From the NCBI GenBank assembly GCA_038230695.1, contig JBBRMT010000101.1, positions 1-15,063 of the forward strand: DNA of 15,063 nt. Direction: 5' to 3'. Below are positions 1 through 7,307 of this stretch, piece after piece. Source of the stretch: QHBQ01 sp038230695 (GTDB lineage: Bacteria > Chloroflexota > Chloroflexia > QHBQ01). Within the stretch, counting starts at the first letter, position 1, and the number at the start of each line of letters is the position of its first letter. The notes beneath the pieces are model-generated. The model was not told the DNA's origin. It saw nothing but the letters and a program-made list of their open reading frames with translations, and made no database searches. The translations under genes and the position numbers were made by a program.

Positions 1-7
1 CACTGCG

Positions 8-2371
8 CTATGGGCGGGTCGCCGCTTTGTATAGTATCTGGGCCATCTCGTCGCGGCGGATGTTGGCGTTGGGGCGGAAGGTGCGGTCGGGGTAGCCGTT
101 GACCAGACCCGCTGCGTGCGCCGACTCGATGGTGACGTAGAAGACATAGGTGGGTGGCACATCGGTGAAGGTAGGGCCGCCAGTGGGGGTGAGCAGCGCG
201 ATGTGGAAGGCGTTGACCACGATCTTGGTAAGCTGGCCGCGACTAATCGGGTCGTTGGGGTGGAAGTAGCAAGGGCCGGGGTGGCACGACTGGTAGCCGC
301 CGATGATGCCCGCCGCATAACCTGATTCGATGTAGACATAAGCCCAGTTGCTGGCTGGCACATCGGCGAAGGTGGGGCTGCCCGCCGGGGTGGTCAGCGC
401 CGTGCCGGAGGCCAGCACCGCAATCTTGGTGAACTGCGCCCGCGTTGCCGTGTTGCCGGGCGCAAAGTGAGTTGAGTCAATGCCGTTGATGATGCCGCGA
501 CAGTTGAGATAATGGATCGCGCCGTAGAAGGTGTTGCCCTGAATATCCACGAAACGATTGGGACAGTCGGTCGGCGTGATGGTTGGCGGGGCAGGCGTGT
601 TGGTCGGGCCACCGGGGGTGTTGGTAGGCGGCACAGCGGTGTTGGTTGGGGTTGGTGTGATGGTCGGGCCACCGGGGGTGTTGGTAGGTGGCACAGCGGT
701 GCTGGTTGGCGTATTAGTGGCAGGCGCAGGTGTATCGGTCGGTGGCAGCGGGGTACTGGTGGGGACAACCGGAGTGCTGGTTGGCGTGTTGGTCGGGCCG
801 CCGGGAGTTGGTGTCTGGGTTGCGGGACAAGCGGTGGCGGACGGCAGCGGCGTGTTGGTGGGCAGGGCGGTTGCGGTAGCAACGGCGGCGTTGGTGTGCC
901 AGGCGTTGAGCTTGTGATTTTCATCGGTAAGATATAGCATTCCGTTCACCACAATCGGACTTTCCCAGTGGATGCCGCCGATGCTGGTATCGTTCCATAG
1001 CTGAGTGCCGCTGGTGGGATCTACCGCATTGATTTGGCCGCTGTAGGCGTAGAACAGCACATTGTTCGCCACAATCGGCGAACTGACGCTGCCCGACGTA
1101 TCCTGCCAGCGGAAATTGAGGTGGGGGTTGCCGCTGCAATCGGCGCTCAGTTGCAGCGCGGAGATGCCGCTGCCGTTGGCAACAAACAACCAGACACTGC
1201 CATCGGCAGGATTGGTCCAGACGGCGGGGGTGGGTAGTACCTCCCCGCCCTGTGGCACGTTGATCTGCTCCAGCTGGCCGCCGATATGCCCCGGCCCGCC
1301 CTGCCCGCTCAGGTCATCAATGTTGAGCAGGTTAAGCTTGCCCTCCTTGCCGCTCTGCGCCGCTACATGGGGAAAGCTGCTGCCGGGGATGGGTGGTAGG
1401 ATAACCGGGCTGGTGCTACCCAGGTCGAGGTCGCTATCATCGAGATGCTGATAGTTGGTGGGGGTGTAGCTGTCGAGCGGGCCGCCATTTACTCCAGTGC
1501 CATCAGGGTTTAGCGCAATGACGCTCTCCGACCAGTCGCGCATACCTATAGTGGGGCTGTAGACACCGTTGCCGGTGGCGAAGTAGATGCGATCTGTAAT
1601 CGGGTTGTAAACTACGCCAGGCCGCGCCCAGACTGCATTCTGCACGGTGGGGCAGTCGGGGCTGCCGTTCTCAACGAAGTGAACCGTCTGATCGCTGCAC
1701 GCCGCGTTGAACACATTCTGTGCGCCGGTACTGAGGTTGATGGTGGTGACGTGGCCCTGATAGTCGCCCGCATCGCCAGGGTAGCCGCCGTTGGCGACAT
1801 ACAGGCGAGAGATACCATCATGGGCAGTGGCAATTGCCAACGCCGCCGAACCTTTTTCCACATCGGGCTTGAGTGTGGCTACCTCCGGCCATCCGCCCGT
1901 GGTGATTTCGCTGCCGTTGCTGACGTTGTACTTATGCACCCTGCCTTCCAGTCCATAGCTGTAGACGAATTGCCCATTGGGATCAAGCGCGGGCGAGGAG
2001 GTGGTGTAGTTGGGGCCGGTGGCTGGGCGGCGCACCCAGATGGTCGCGCCGGTATCGGCATTCAGGGCAACCAACCGCCCCGCTTTGGTAGTGACGAACA
2101 CCATATTCACGGTAGTGCTGCCAGTTACCACATTGCTTAGGTAGGCGGGAGCGCCATCGGCAATGTCGGGCAGGCTCACTGGGGTGAAGGCTTGCTGCAA
2201 GCTGAGGGCGTTGTGGTTGTTGATGATGGTCTCTTGAGTATCGTTGCCGCTGTGTTGCGGGTCGAGGTTGAACTGCGGCCAGTCGTAAGCGGCGGCCAGC
2301 ATTGGCGACAGCATCAGCATCGCCACCACAGCGAACAGCACAACCCTGGTGGTAAATCTTTTGGTACGCAT
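8..2371 (-). CDS. Secreted PQQ-type beta-propeller protein with Pro/Thr linker and three SLH domains
   Basis: 787 aa. Residues 1-28 form a signal peptide (MRTKR, then a hydrophobic core ending in AAA). Residues about 30-495 resemble PQQ-like/BamB-type propellers: an N-terminal WPQF motif and repeated blades such as LVALNADTGATIWV and INAVDPTSGTQLW. Residues about 500-600 are a Pro/Thr-rich linker typical of Chloroflexota surface proteins. Three SLH domains follow (about 600-655, 662-720 and 729-787), each with an F-D-V/I start and a G-x-(x)-F-x-P-x-x-x-x-x-R core (FAPGNTATRAQ, FHPNDPISRGQ, FRPNANIRRDE). Established for SLH: non-covalent anchoring to the cell wall. I infer an exported, wall-attached protein. 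A Shine-Dalgarno AGAAGGG lies just upstream of the ATG. It starts 53 bp after livF on the same strand, so it may be co-transcribed, but nothing shows a role in transport. The propeller could be enzymatic (quinoprotein dehydrogenase-like) or a binding scaffold; I see no cofactor evidence. Confidence 0.9.
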   Translation of the reverse strand: MRTKRFTTRVVLFAVVAMLMLSPMLAAAYDWPQFNLDPQHSGNDTQETIINNHNALSLQQAFTPVSLPDIADGAPAYLSNVVTGSTTVNMVFVTTKAGRLVALNADTGATIWVRRPATGPNYTTSSPALDPNGQFVYSYGLEGRVHKYNVSNGSEITTGGWPEVATLKPDVEKGSAALAIATAHDGISRLYVANGGYPGDAGDYQGHVTTINLSTGAQNVFNAACSDQTVHFVENGSPDCPTVQNAVWARPGVVYNPITDRIYFATGNGVYSPTIGMRDWSESVIALNPDGTGVNGGPLDSYTPTNYQHLDDSDLDLGSTSPVILPPIPGSSFPHVAAQSGKEGKLNLLNIDDLSGQGGPGHIGGQLEQINVPQGGEVLPTPAVWTNPADGSVWLFVANGSGISALQLSADCSGNPHLNFRWQDTSGSVSSPIVANNVLFYAYSGQINAVDPTSGTQLWNDTSIGGIHWESPIVVNGMLYLTDENHKLNAWHTNAAVATATALPTNTPLPSATACPATQTPTPGGPTNTPTSTPVVPTSTPLPPTDTPAPATNTPTSTAVPPTNTPGGPTITPTPTNTAVPPTNTPGGPTNTPAPPTITPTDCPNRFVDIQGNTFYGAIHYLNCRGIINGIDSTHFAPGNTATRAQFTKIAVLASGTALTTPAGSPTFADVPASNWAYVYIESGYAAGIIGGYQSCHPGPCYFHPNDPISRGQLTKIVVNAFHIALLTPTGGPTFTDVPPTYVFYVTIESAHAAGLVNGYPDRTFRPNANIRRDEMAQILYKAATRP
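601..710. repeat. 60-bp tandem direct repeat coding the Pro/Thr linker
   Basis: Positions 601-650 and 661-710 are the same 50 bp with three mismatches, at an exact 60-bp period. On the coding (minus) strand this gives a 20-residue repeat of the type T-x-TAVPPTNTPGGPT-x-TP. Such repeats probably expand and contract by slippage or unequal recombination and so change stalk length. It belongs to the SLH protein gene and is not a mobile element. Confidence 0.85.
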
Positions 2372-2424
2372 GGGTCAGACCCTTCTCTTTCTTGTCTTAA
2401 ACTGCAATCACCGATATTCAATGC

Positions 2425-3141
2425 CTACAATCCACCCAGGTAGGCCCGCGCCACATCCTGGTTGCCCGCCAGTTCCTGGCCCGTACCGGATAGCGCAACC
2501 CGCCCGCGCTCTAGCACGCAGGCGTAGTCAGCCAGTTGCAGCGCCTTGAGTGCGTTCTGCTCGACCAGCAGGATGGTGCGACCCTCGGCCTTCAGTTCAG
2601 CGATGATAGCGAACACCTGCTTAACCAGGAGCGGAGCGAGGCCCATGCTTGGCTCATCCATCAGCAGCAGGCGGGGACGGGCGAGGAGGGCGCGGGCGAT
2701 CGCCAGCATCTGCTGTTCGCCACCGGATAGTTGCCCAGCGGGCAGGTTGCTCCGTTGCCCCAAAATGGGGAATCGCTCCATCATCGTAGCAATTGTGGGG
2801 CCACCCACTTGTCCGCGAACGCCAGCCGCTGCCAGACCGAGAGCCAGGTTCTCCTCCACGCTCATGTTGGCAAGGATGGCCCGCCCCTCGGCCACCTGCA
2901 CGATGCCCGCCGCCACGATGCGATGCGGCGGCCAGCGGGTAATGTCCTGTCCCGCAAAGCTGATGCGCCCGCGTTGCGCCCGTAGCAGCCCGCTGATCGT
3001 GTTCATGATGGTGGTCTTGCCCGCGCCGTTCGCTCCGACGATGGCGACAACCTGCCCCTCGTCCACGCTGAAGCTGACCCCTCTGACCGCCTCAATCTGG
3101 CCGTAGCTTACCGCCAGGTCGTTTACTTCAAGTAGCGCCAT
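2425..3141 (-). CDS. livF: Branched-chain amino acid-type ABC transporter ATP-binding protein LivF
   Basis: 238 aa, the usual LivF length. Cytoplasmic ATPase that pairs with the LivG ATPase domain to power HAAT-family import. Visible motifs: Walker A GANGAGKT (36-43), Q-loop Q82 followed by VAEGR (family: VPEGR), ABC signature LSGGEQQ (138-144), Walker B LLLMDEP (158-164), and LVEQN at the switch position where LivG has EHD. The VEQN form is characteristic of LivF and separates it from LivG. The ATG is preceded by a strong AGGAGG (3147-3152 as CCTCCT on the plus strand). That site and the first 14 bases lie inside the 3' end of the acetyltransferase gene, so translation is probably coupled. 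A weak 6-bp inverted repeat (GCCTAC/GTAGGC, 2423-2428 and 2440-2445) covers the stop codon, but no T-tract follows, so I do not call a terminator. Confidence 0.95.
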   Translation of the reverse strand: MALLEVNDLAVSYGQIEAVRGVSFSVDEGQVVAIVGANGAGKTTIMNTISGLLRAQRGRISFAGQDITRWPPHRIVAAGIVQVAEGRAILANMSVEENLALGLAAAGVRGQVGGPTIATMMERFPILGQRSNLPAGQLSGGEQQMLAIARALLARPRLLLMDEPSMGLAPLLVKQVFAIIAELKAEGRTILLVEQNALKALQLADYACVLERGRVALSGTGQELAGNQDVARAYLGGL

Positions 3142-4174
3142 CGCAACCTCCTACGCTGCTGCGCCGATACTGCGTCCACAGCGGGGTGAAGCCGAGGTGC
3201 GGCCAGAACTTACTGGAGAGGGGATTGGCGGGCATATACCAGAGGCCGAAAGCGTCTACCAGATATGGCGCGAACGCTTCGATTACCCCCTGGGTAAGCA
3301 GCCGCCCGATGCCCTGCCCCCGCTTGTCTGCCCGCACGCTGACGCTATTGAGGTAGCCATATCGCCCTGGCGGGAAGCGACTTAGCGCACCCCAGCCGGG
3401 GGATTGCTCGATGTAGTTCTCGGACATCGCCACCACTTCGCCATGCTGCTCGACCACGACTACCAGCGGCGCACCGATCTGCGGTGATTGGTCTTGCCAC
3501 AACCGCGCCAGCTTCTCGCGGAAGTCCTCCTCCACCGCTGGCACGATCCGCACATGGGCAACATGGTCAGCGTGAAACTGGATTTCACCCAGATGGAGGG
3601 CCACTAGGCTTGGCTCATCCGCAGGTTGGGCGGGACGCACCCGCAGGCTGGGGTCGGGTGGCCGCGAAGTGGGCGCAAGTGGTGCGTTGGGGTGATAAGC
3701 GACGATGCTATCGGCGACGAAGCCATAACGCGCTAGCAGCGGCTCCAACCAGCGATCCGCGCTGGGCCAGGTGAGCAAGTCGGCGTAGGTCTGGCTGGCC
3801 TGCCACTTGCTCCCCAGTGCCGCCAGCAGCGCATCGGCTACAGCAACCGCGTCGGGGTCGGCGGGGTTGGGCAGCGTCAAGGCCCGATGGCTGCCATTGC
3901 GGGCGGTGTAGAAACTGAGCATTGCGTTGCCTGCAGGGATCTCGAAGATGCGGGCAATAACGAAGCCGCGCACCGTGTCCGCCAGATCGCGGACAATTAG
4001 CGGTTCGCCATCATCGTCGAACTCCCCTGCTAGCATCTGGCGGATCGCCTGCACGCTGCGGGGTCGCTCCAGACGCGCATCGAGCGCGTGGTGGCGGGCT
4101 TCCTGCGCCACAAACAGCGGCACGATCGCGTCCAAATCCTTTTTGGTTGCACTCTGTACGTTCAGCTTGCTCAC
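3128..4174 (-). CDS. Tandem GNAT-family N-acetyltransferase inside the liv operon
   Basis: 348 aa with two GNAT folds. The N-terminal half (about 1-150, starting VQSATKKDLDAIVPLF) looks degenerate and lacks a clear acetyl-CoA loop. The C-terminal half (about 175-340) begins LRVRPAQPADEPSLVALH and carries motif A, VSVRADKRGQGIG, with the pyrophosphate-binding RGQGIG at 285-290. Family knowledge: such doubled GNATs often keep one active domain (MshD-like layout). The substrate is unknown; an amine or amino acid is possible from context only. It lies between livMG (130-bp gap) and livF (14-bp overlap) in one transcription unit. The start codon is GTG. The best SD-like run (GGGGAG) directly touches it, so the true start is uncertain and could be a few codons inside. 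An in-frame TGA four codons upstream rules out a longer form. Confidence 0.85.
   Translation of the reverse strand: MSKLNVQSATKKDLDAIVPLFVAQEARHHALDARLERPRSVQAIRQMLAGEFDDDGEPLIVRDLADTVRGFVIARIFEIPAGNAMLSFYTARNGSHRALTLPNPADPDAVAVADALLAALGSKWQASQTYADLLTWPSADRWLEPLLARYGFVADSIVAYHPNAPLAPTSRPPDPSLRVRPAQPADEPSLVALHLGEIQFHADHVAHVRIVPAVEEDFREKLARLWQDQSPQIGAPLVVVVEQHGEVVAMSENYIEQSPGWGALSRFPPGRYGYLNSVSVRADKRGQGIGRLLTQGVIEAFAPYLVDAFGLWYMPANPLSSKFWPHLGFTPLWTQYRRSSVGGCDGAT
3147..3152 (-). promoter_or_regulatory. Strong Shine-Dalgarno of livF inside the acetyltransferase gene
   Basis: On the minus strand AGGAGG stands 5 nt before the livF ATG, within the last codons of the upstream acetyltransferase gene, whose stop (3128-3130) lies beyond the livF start. 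The arrangement fits translational coupling of the two genes and fixes the livF start. Confidence 0.85.
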
Positions 4175-4182
4175 CTCCCCAC

Positions 4183-4203
4183 ATCACTCATCACTCATAA
4201 CCC
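4183..4203. repeat. Heptamer array ATCACTC upstream of the acetyltransferase
   Basis: Two perfect copies of ATCACTC followed by ATAACCC, a 7-bp period. It begins 8 bp upstream of the GTG start of the acetyltransferase gene. On the transcribed strand the unit reads GAGTGAT. Confidence 0.7.
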
Positions 4204-4288
4204 ACGCCATAAAGGTTTGATAGCATCGTAGACCTACCCCCGCCCCTCTCGGTGGAAGGGGAGAACATCATAACATAGTTTACGAGGA

Positions 4289-4309
4289 ACTCAGCACTCA
4301 GCACTTAGT
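4289..4309. repeat. Heptamer array ACTCAGC at the livMG stop codon
   Basis: ACTCAGC, ACTCAGC, ACTTAGT: two perfect heptamers and one degenerate copy. The TAA stop of livMG (4305-4307) is contained in the last copy. The rest of the livMG-acetyltransferase spacer (to 4174) holds a weak CCCCT/AGGGG hairpin near 4243-4260 and the ATCACTC array; I see no gene in it. Confidence 0.75.
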
Positions 4310-6098
4310 CGCTGCCCAAATATGCTTCAATCACCAGCGGGTCGCGGCTAATCGTAGCGGGGACATCTTCGGCAATTTTGCGGCCAAAGTTTATCACTGC
4401 AATGCGGTCGCAGACGCTCATCACCAGTGCCATATCGTGTTCGATCAGCAGCACGGTCAGGTCGGTTGCGGTAAGTTCGCGCAGCAGTTGGCGCAGACGT
4501 TCGCTCTCAGCCTGGTTCAGCCCGGCGGCGGGTTCGTCGAGCAGCAGCAGGGTAGGGTCGGTCGCCAGGGCGCGGGCCATCTCCAGGCGGCGTTGGTCAC
4601 CATATGCCAGTGCGGTAGCGGGTAGGCTGGCGTTACACTCCAGGCCAAAGCGGGTAAGCAGGGCGAAGGCGCGGTTGCGGCTGGCCTGCTCCTCCCGCCT
4701 CGCGGTGGGGCTGAACACCAGCCGCTGCAACAGGCTGGCGTGGGTGCGGCTGTGCATCCCCACCAGCACGTTCTCAAGCACGCTGAGGTTGGGGAAGAGA
4801 CGAATGTTCTGGTAGGTGCGGGCGATGCCGCGTCGCACTATGTTGTGCGGAGCAAGTCCGTCAATCCGCTCCCCCTTCAGGTAGATATGCCCGCTGGTGA
4901 GCGGCAACACGCCACTGAGCAGGTTGAGCAGGGTAGTCTTGCCCGCGCCGTTCGGCCCGATCAGCCCATAGACGCTGTGTGGGGCGATGCTCATCTCCAC
5001 GTTATCCACCGCGACTACCCCACCAAAGCGGCGGTTAGCAGCCTCGGTGCGGAGCAGCGGGGTTTCAGGTTTGAGGTTTGAGGTTTGAGGTTTGAGTTGC
5101 GGATCATCGGTGTTGGGGCGGGATTTATCCTGCCCTGGTTGGTCGGGCGGCGAGGGTGCAATGAATTGCCCCCCTGCATCGGTATCCTCATTGTGGGAGG
5201 GTGGTTGCACCAGCGTGGGTTGCCAGCGGCGGCGCAGGCCCAGCGCATTGCCCAGCAAGCTGAACAGGCCACTGGGCAGAAACAGGATAGTGAGCAGCAA
5301 CACCAGGCCAGTGAAGATGTCGCGGAAGTCGTGCAGCGGGCGCAGTATCTCCGGCAGCGCGGTAATCAGGGCTGCGCCGAGGATGGGGCCGGGGAAGCCC
5401 AGTGTGCCGCCGACCACCGCGTAGACCAGAATAGTGACCGCCTCAGAGAAGCCGAAGTCAGCGGGCGAGATGAAGTTGTAGAGATGAGCATCGAGCGCCC
5501 CTGCCCAGCCCGCGATGGCTGCGCCGATGACGAAGACGAGCAGCTTGTAGCGGGTGACGTTGATACCGCTGCTCTCCGCCGCCGCCTCGTCCTCGCGGAT
5601 GGCGGCCAACGCCAGGCCCATGCGCGAGCCGCGCAGCCGCCAGAAGAAATAGACGAGTACCAACAGCGTGCCATAGGTCAGCCAGCCGGTGGTGGTGGCG
5701 GGTGGTGGTAGGCGTAGCCCCTCTGCACCGTTGGGGTAATCCTGCTGCTCGAAAGGCAGGGTAATGCCAGGCTGAAAGTTCAGGATGAATATACGCAGGA
5801 TTTCGCCGAAGCCAATGGTAGCAATGGCAAGGAAGATGCCACGCAGCCGCAGCACGGGCGCACCCAGCAATGCCCCCACCAGCGCAGCCATCCCTGCGCC
5901 CACAAATGCGGCGGGGATGAGCGGCCAGCCGAAGTATTGGGTAAACAGGATGGCGGTATACGCGCCGATGCCCATGAACGCCGCGTTCGCCAGCGACAGC
6001 ATCGCCGCCGACAGCGTGATATAGATGCTCAACGCCAGTATCGCGTTGATGGCAATCAGATTGATCAGCAGGCTGTTGGCGGCGTAGAATTCAGACAT
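4305..6098 (-). CDS. livM-livG: LivM-LivG fusion: HAAT-type ABC permease fused to its ATPase
   Basis: 597 aa. Residues 1-290 are a LivM permease: many membrane segments, the motif GIFLAIATIGFGEI, the ATPase-contacting loop LAAIREDEAAAESSGINVTRYK, and VGGTLGFPGPILGA. Residues about 292-349 are a hydrophilic Pro/Asp/Gln/Asn linker. Residues 350-597 are a LivG ATPase: RRFGGVVAVDNV, Walker A GPNGAGKT (381-388), RTYQNIRLFPNLSVLENVLVGM, signature LAYGDQRRLEMARAL, Walker B LLLLDEP, H-loop LLIEHDM and C-terminal AYLG. LivG normally starts with its own Met; here no start codon or SD is visible at the junction, so one chain is made. Residues 335-346 (LKPQTSNLKPET) are encoded by five CTCAAAC-type heptamers. 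No SD precedes the ATG at 6098; the upstream spacer is all repeat. Similar fusions are, to my knowledge, known in other bacteria, so the fusion is unlikely to be an assembly artefact. Confidence 0.95.
   Translation of the reverse strand: MSEFYAANSLLINLIAINAILALSIYITLSAAMLSLANAAFMGIGAYTAILFTQYFGWPLIPAAFVGAGMAALVGALLGAPVLRLRGIFLAIATIGFGEILRIFILNFQPGITLPFEQQDYPNGAEGLRLPPPATTTGWLTYGTLLVLVYFFWRLRGSRMGLALAAIREDEAAAESSGINVTRYKLLVFVIGAAIAGWAGALDAHLYNFISPADFGFSEAVTILVYAVVGGTLGFPGPILGAALITALPEILRPLHDFRDIFTGLVLLLTILFLPSGLFSLLGNALGLRRRWQPTLVQPPSHNEDTDAGGQFIAPSPPDQPGQDKSRPNTDDPQLKPQTSNLKPETPLLRTEAANRRFGGVVAVDNVEMSIAPHSVYGLIGPNGAGKTTLLNLLSGVLPLTSGHIYLKGERIDGLAPHNIVRRGIARTYQNIRLFPNLSVLENVLVGMHSRTHASLLQRLVFSPTARREEQASRNRAFALLTRFGLECNASLPATALAYGDQRRLEMARALATDPTLLLLDEPAAGLNQAESERLRQLLRELTATDLTVLLIEHDMALVMSVCDRIAVINFGRKIAEDVPATISRDPLVIEAYLGSD
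5062..5096. repeat. Coding heptamer array GTTTGAG in the LivM-LivG linker
   Basis: Five contiguous 7-bp units: GTTTCAG then four perfect GTTTGAG (plus strand). On the coding strand the unit is CTCAAAC, which has no stop codon in any of the three frames when tandemly repeated, while the opposite strand has TGA. It encodes residues 335-346 of the fusion. The same unit recurs outside genes at 12627-12640. Confidence 0.9.
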
Positions 6099-6167
6099 AA
6101 TGGTAAATGGTGAATGGTAAATGGTAAATGTTGAATAACGTGAACTTTACATTCACCATTCACCATT
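6099..6167. repeat. Heptamer arrays forming an inverted repeat that fills the livH-livM spacer
   Basis: From 6099 the sequence runs in 7-bp units (AATGGTA, AATGGTG, AATGGTA, AATGGTA, AATGTTG, then spacer), and 6151-6167 carries the opposite orientation (ATTCACC units). Positions 6106-6118 and 6155-6167 pair perfectly over 13 bp; after one mismatch four more pairs follow. The arms reach from the livH stop codon (6166-6168) to the region just before the livM ATG (6096-6098). The whole intercistronic spacer is thus repeat, and in mRNA it could fold over the livM initiation region, which has no Shine-Dalgarno sequence. Confidence 0.85.
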
Positions 6168-7095
6168 ATCCTGTGCGTGTGGCGCGTGCGCCAAACAGGC
6201 CGTTGGGGCGCACCAGCAGCATGAGGAAGAGGACGATGAAGGCAACCGCATCGCTCCAGTTGCTGCCACCCAGCGCGATGCTGAGTACCTCGGCCAGACC
6301 GATGATGAAGCCGCCGACGACTGAGCCGACCACGCTGCCCATGCCGCCCAGGATGATGGCGGCCAGCCCCTTCAGTTCGACTGCGCTGCCCATATCGGCG
6401 GTAAGGGTGTCGTAGGTGAGGGCGTAAAGTACGCCCGCCACCCCGCCTAGCGCCGAGGCGATGAAGAAGGTTTTAGCAAACACCGCCTCGATGTTGATGC
6501 CCAGCAGGGCGGAGGCTTTGGGCGACTCGGCCACCGCCCGCATCTCGCGGCCAATGCGGGTGCGGCGCAGCATATACTGCACCCCGAACATCAGTAGCAG
6601 GGCAACGACCAACACCAGCAGCTTGATTGGCGGCAAACTAAGCATTGTGCCGATGTTGAGATTGCCATAGGGAATGCTGCCCGTCGGAAAGTGGTGTACG
6701 TCGGCCCCGATGATACGGCTATCGGGGTCTGCGCCCAGGGTTGGCAGCAGCGTCACGATGCCCTCGAAGATGGTCGCCATTGCTATGCTGCTGATCAGGG
6801 CGGAGAGGTGGGGCGCGTGTTGCTGGCGTAGCCGCCAGAAGGCAACCCGATCCAGCAGCACACCGAGCAAGCCACCGACGATGCTGGCAATGAGCAACGC
6901 GACGATGAAGTTAATCCCCAACCCGGCAATCAGATACCAGGCGGCAACCGCCGTCATCATGAAGATGGCAGCGTGAGCCAGGTTGAGAATATCCAGCACG
7001 CCAAAGATCAGGGTGTAGCCGAGGGCGAACAGCGCGTAGATGCTGCCCTGGAAGATGCCGTTGGCGAGCTGCTGCGGTAGCGTTTGCCAGTTCAT
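6166..7095 (-). CDS. livH: Branched-chain amino acid-type ABC transporter permease LivH
   Basis: 309 aa, the normal LivH length. Integral membrane subunit that pairs with the LivM domain to form the substrate pathway. Family hallmarks are visible: the N-terminal GSIYALFALGYTLIFGVLDI followed by NLAHAAIFMM, the ATPase-contacting loop region RRTRIGREMRAVAESPKASALLGIN, GVAGVLYALTYDTLTADMG, and the C-terminal GLAAIILGGMGSVVGSVVGG. About eight hydrophobic segments are spread along the chain. The ATG at 7095 is supported by alignment with the family start, yet no SD is present; a TAGAAGG-type heptamer array begins 4 bp upstream. It is followed by livMG after 67 bp and preceded by livK with a 214-bp, repeat-filled spacer, in one operon. 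Its TAA stop overlaps the first unit of the livH-livM repeat. Confidence 0.95.
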   Translation of the reverse strand: MNWQTLPQQLANGIFQGSIYALFALGYTLIFGVLDILNLAHAAIFMMTAVAAWYLIAGLGINFIVALLIASIVGGLLGVLLDRVAFWRLRQQHAPHLSALISSIAMATIFEGIVTLLPTLGADPDSRIIGADVHHFPTGSIPYGNLNIGTMLSLPPIKLLVLVVALLLMFGVQYMLRRTRIGREMRAVAESPKASALLGINIEAVFAKTFFIASALGGVAGVLYALTYDTLTADMGSAVELKGLAAIILGGMGSVVGSVVGGFIIGLAEVLSIALGGSNWSDAVAFIVLFLMLLVRPNGLFGARATRTG

Positions 7096-7099
7096 AATT

Positions 7100-7141
7100 T
7101 AGAAGGTAGAATGTAGAAGGTGGGATGTAGAAGGTAGATTG
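7100..7141. repeat. Heptamer array TAGAAGG/TAGAATG upstream of livH
   Basis: Six consecutive 7-bp units: TAGAAGG, TAGAATG, TAGAAGG, TGGGATG, TAGAAGG, TAGATTG, in effect three copies of a 14-bp unit. It starts 4 bp upstream of the livH ATG and takes the place where a Shine-Dalgarno would stand. Confidence 0.85.
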
Positions 7142-7175
7142 GGGCGGCAGCTTTGCGGCTGCTAACTGCCACCCC
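7141..7175 (-). promoter_or_regulatory. Intercistronic stem-loop between livK and livH
   Basis: GGGGCGGCAG (7141-7150) pairs with CTGCCACCCC (7166-7175) with one mismatch in ten. A competing inner stem, GCAGC (7147-7151) with GCTGC (7158-7162), is exclusive with it. No T-tract follows in the direction of transcription, so it is not a clear terminator. Such structures after a binding-protein gene commonly stabilise or punctuate the mRNA so that binding protein exceeds permease; that role is inference here. Confidence 0.5.
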
Positions 7176-7176
7176 A

Positions 7177-7197
7177 TTCAGCACACAGCACTCAGTA
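7177..7197. repeat. Degenerate heptamer array CTCAGCA in the livK-livH spacer
   Basis: TTCAGCA, CACAGCA, CTCAGTA: three diverged units of the same family as the arrays at 4289-4309 and 7287-7307. Confidence 0.55.
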
Positions 7198-7238
7198 TCG
7201 CACCAACAATGTTCCCATAAGCAGCAATGCGCCTCATC

Positions 7239-7263
7239 AGGGGCGCGATAAACCTGCGCCCCT
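7239..7263. repeat. Palindromic element AGGGGCGC-N9-GCGCCCCT
   Basis: A perfect 8-bp inverted repeat (7239-7246 and 7256-7263) with a 9-nt loop, between livK and livH. A similar GTAGGGGCG...CGCCC hairpin follows the GH57 gene (12680-12703), which suggests a dispersed palindrome family rather than a site made for this operon. It lacks a T-tract, so partial termination between livK and livH is possible but unproven. Confidence 0.6.
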
Positions 7264-7286
7264 ACGATGGCTATCATCAAACTTTG

Positions 7287-7307
7287 TTAGCACTCAGCAC
7301 TCAGCAC
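7287..7307. repeat. Heptamer array TCAGCAC just after livK
   Basis: TTAGCAC, TCAGCAC, TCAGCAC: three units (one with a mismatch), ending 2 bp from the livK stop codon (7310-7312). Confidence 0.8.

Noticed and set aside
512..937. Glycine/valine-rich plus-strand frames opposite the SLH protein gene
   Set aside because: They are antisense readings of the Pro/Thr linker repeat; composition and periodicity come from the minus-strand gene.
2423..2445. Terminator at the end of livF
   Set aside because: Only a 6-bp stem with no T-tract; the next gene follows on the same strand 53 bp later.
4183..7307. Could the repeats be a CRISPR array?
   Set aside because: The units are 7 bp, contiguous and without spacers, and there are no cas genes. 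They are simple tandem repeats.
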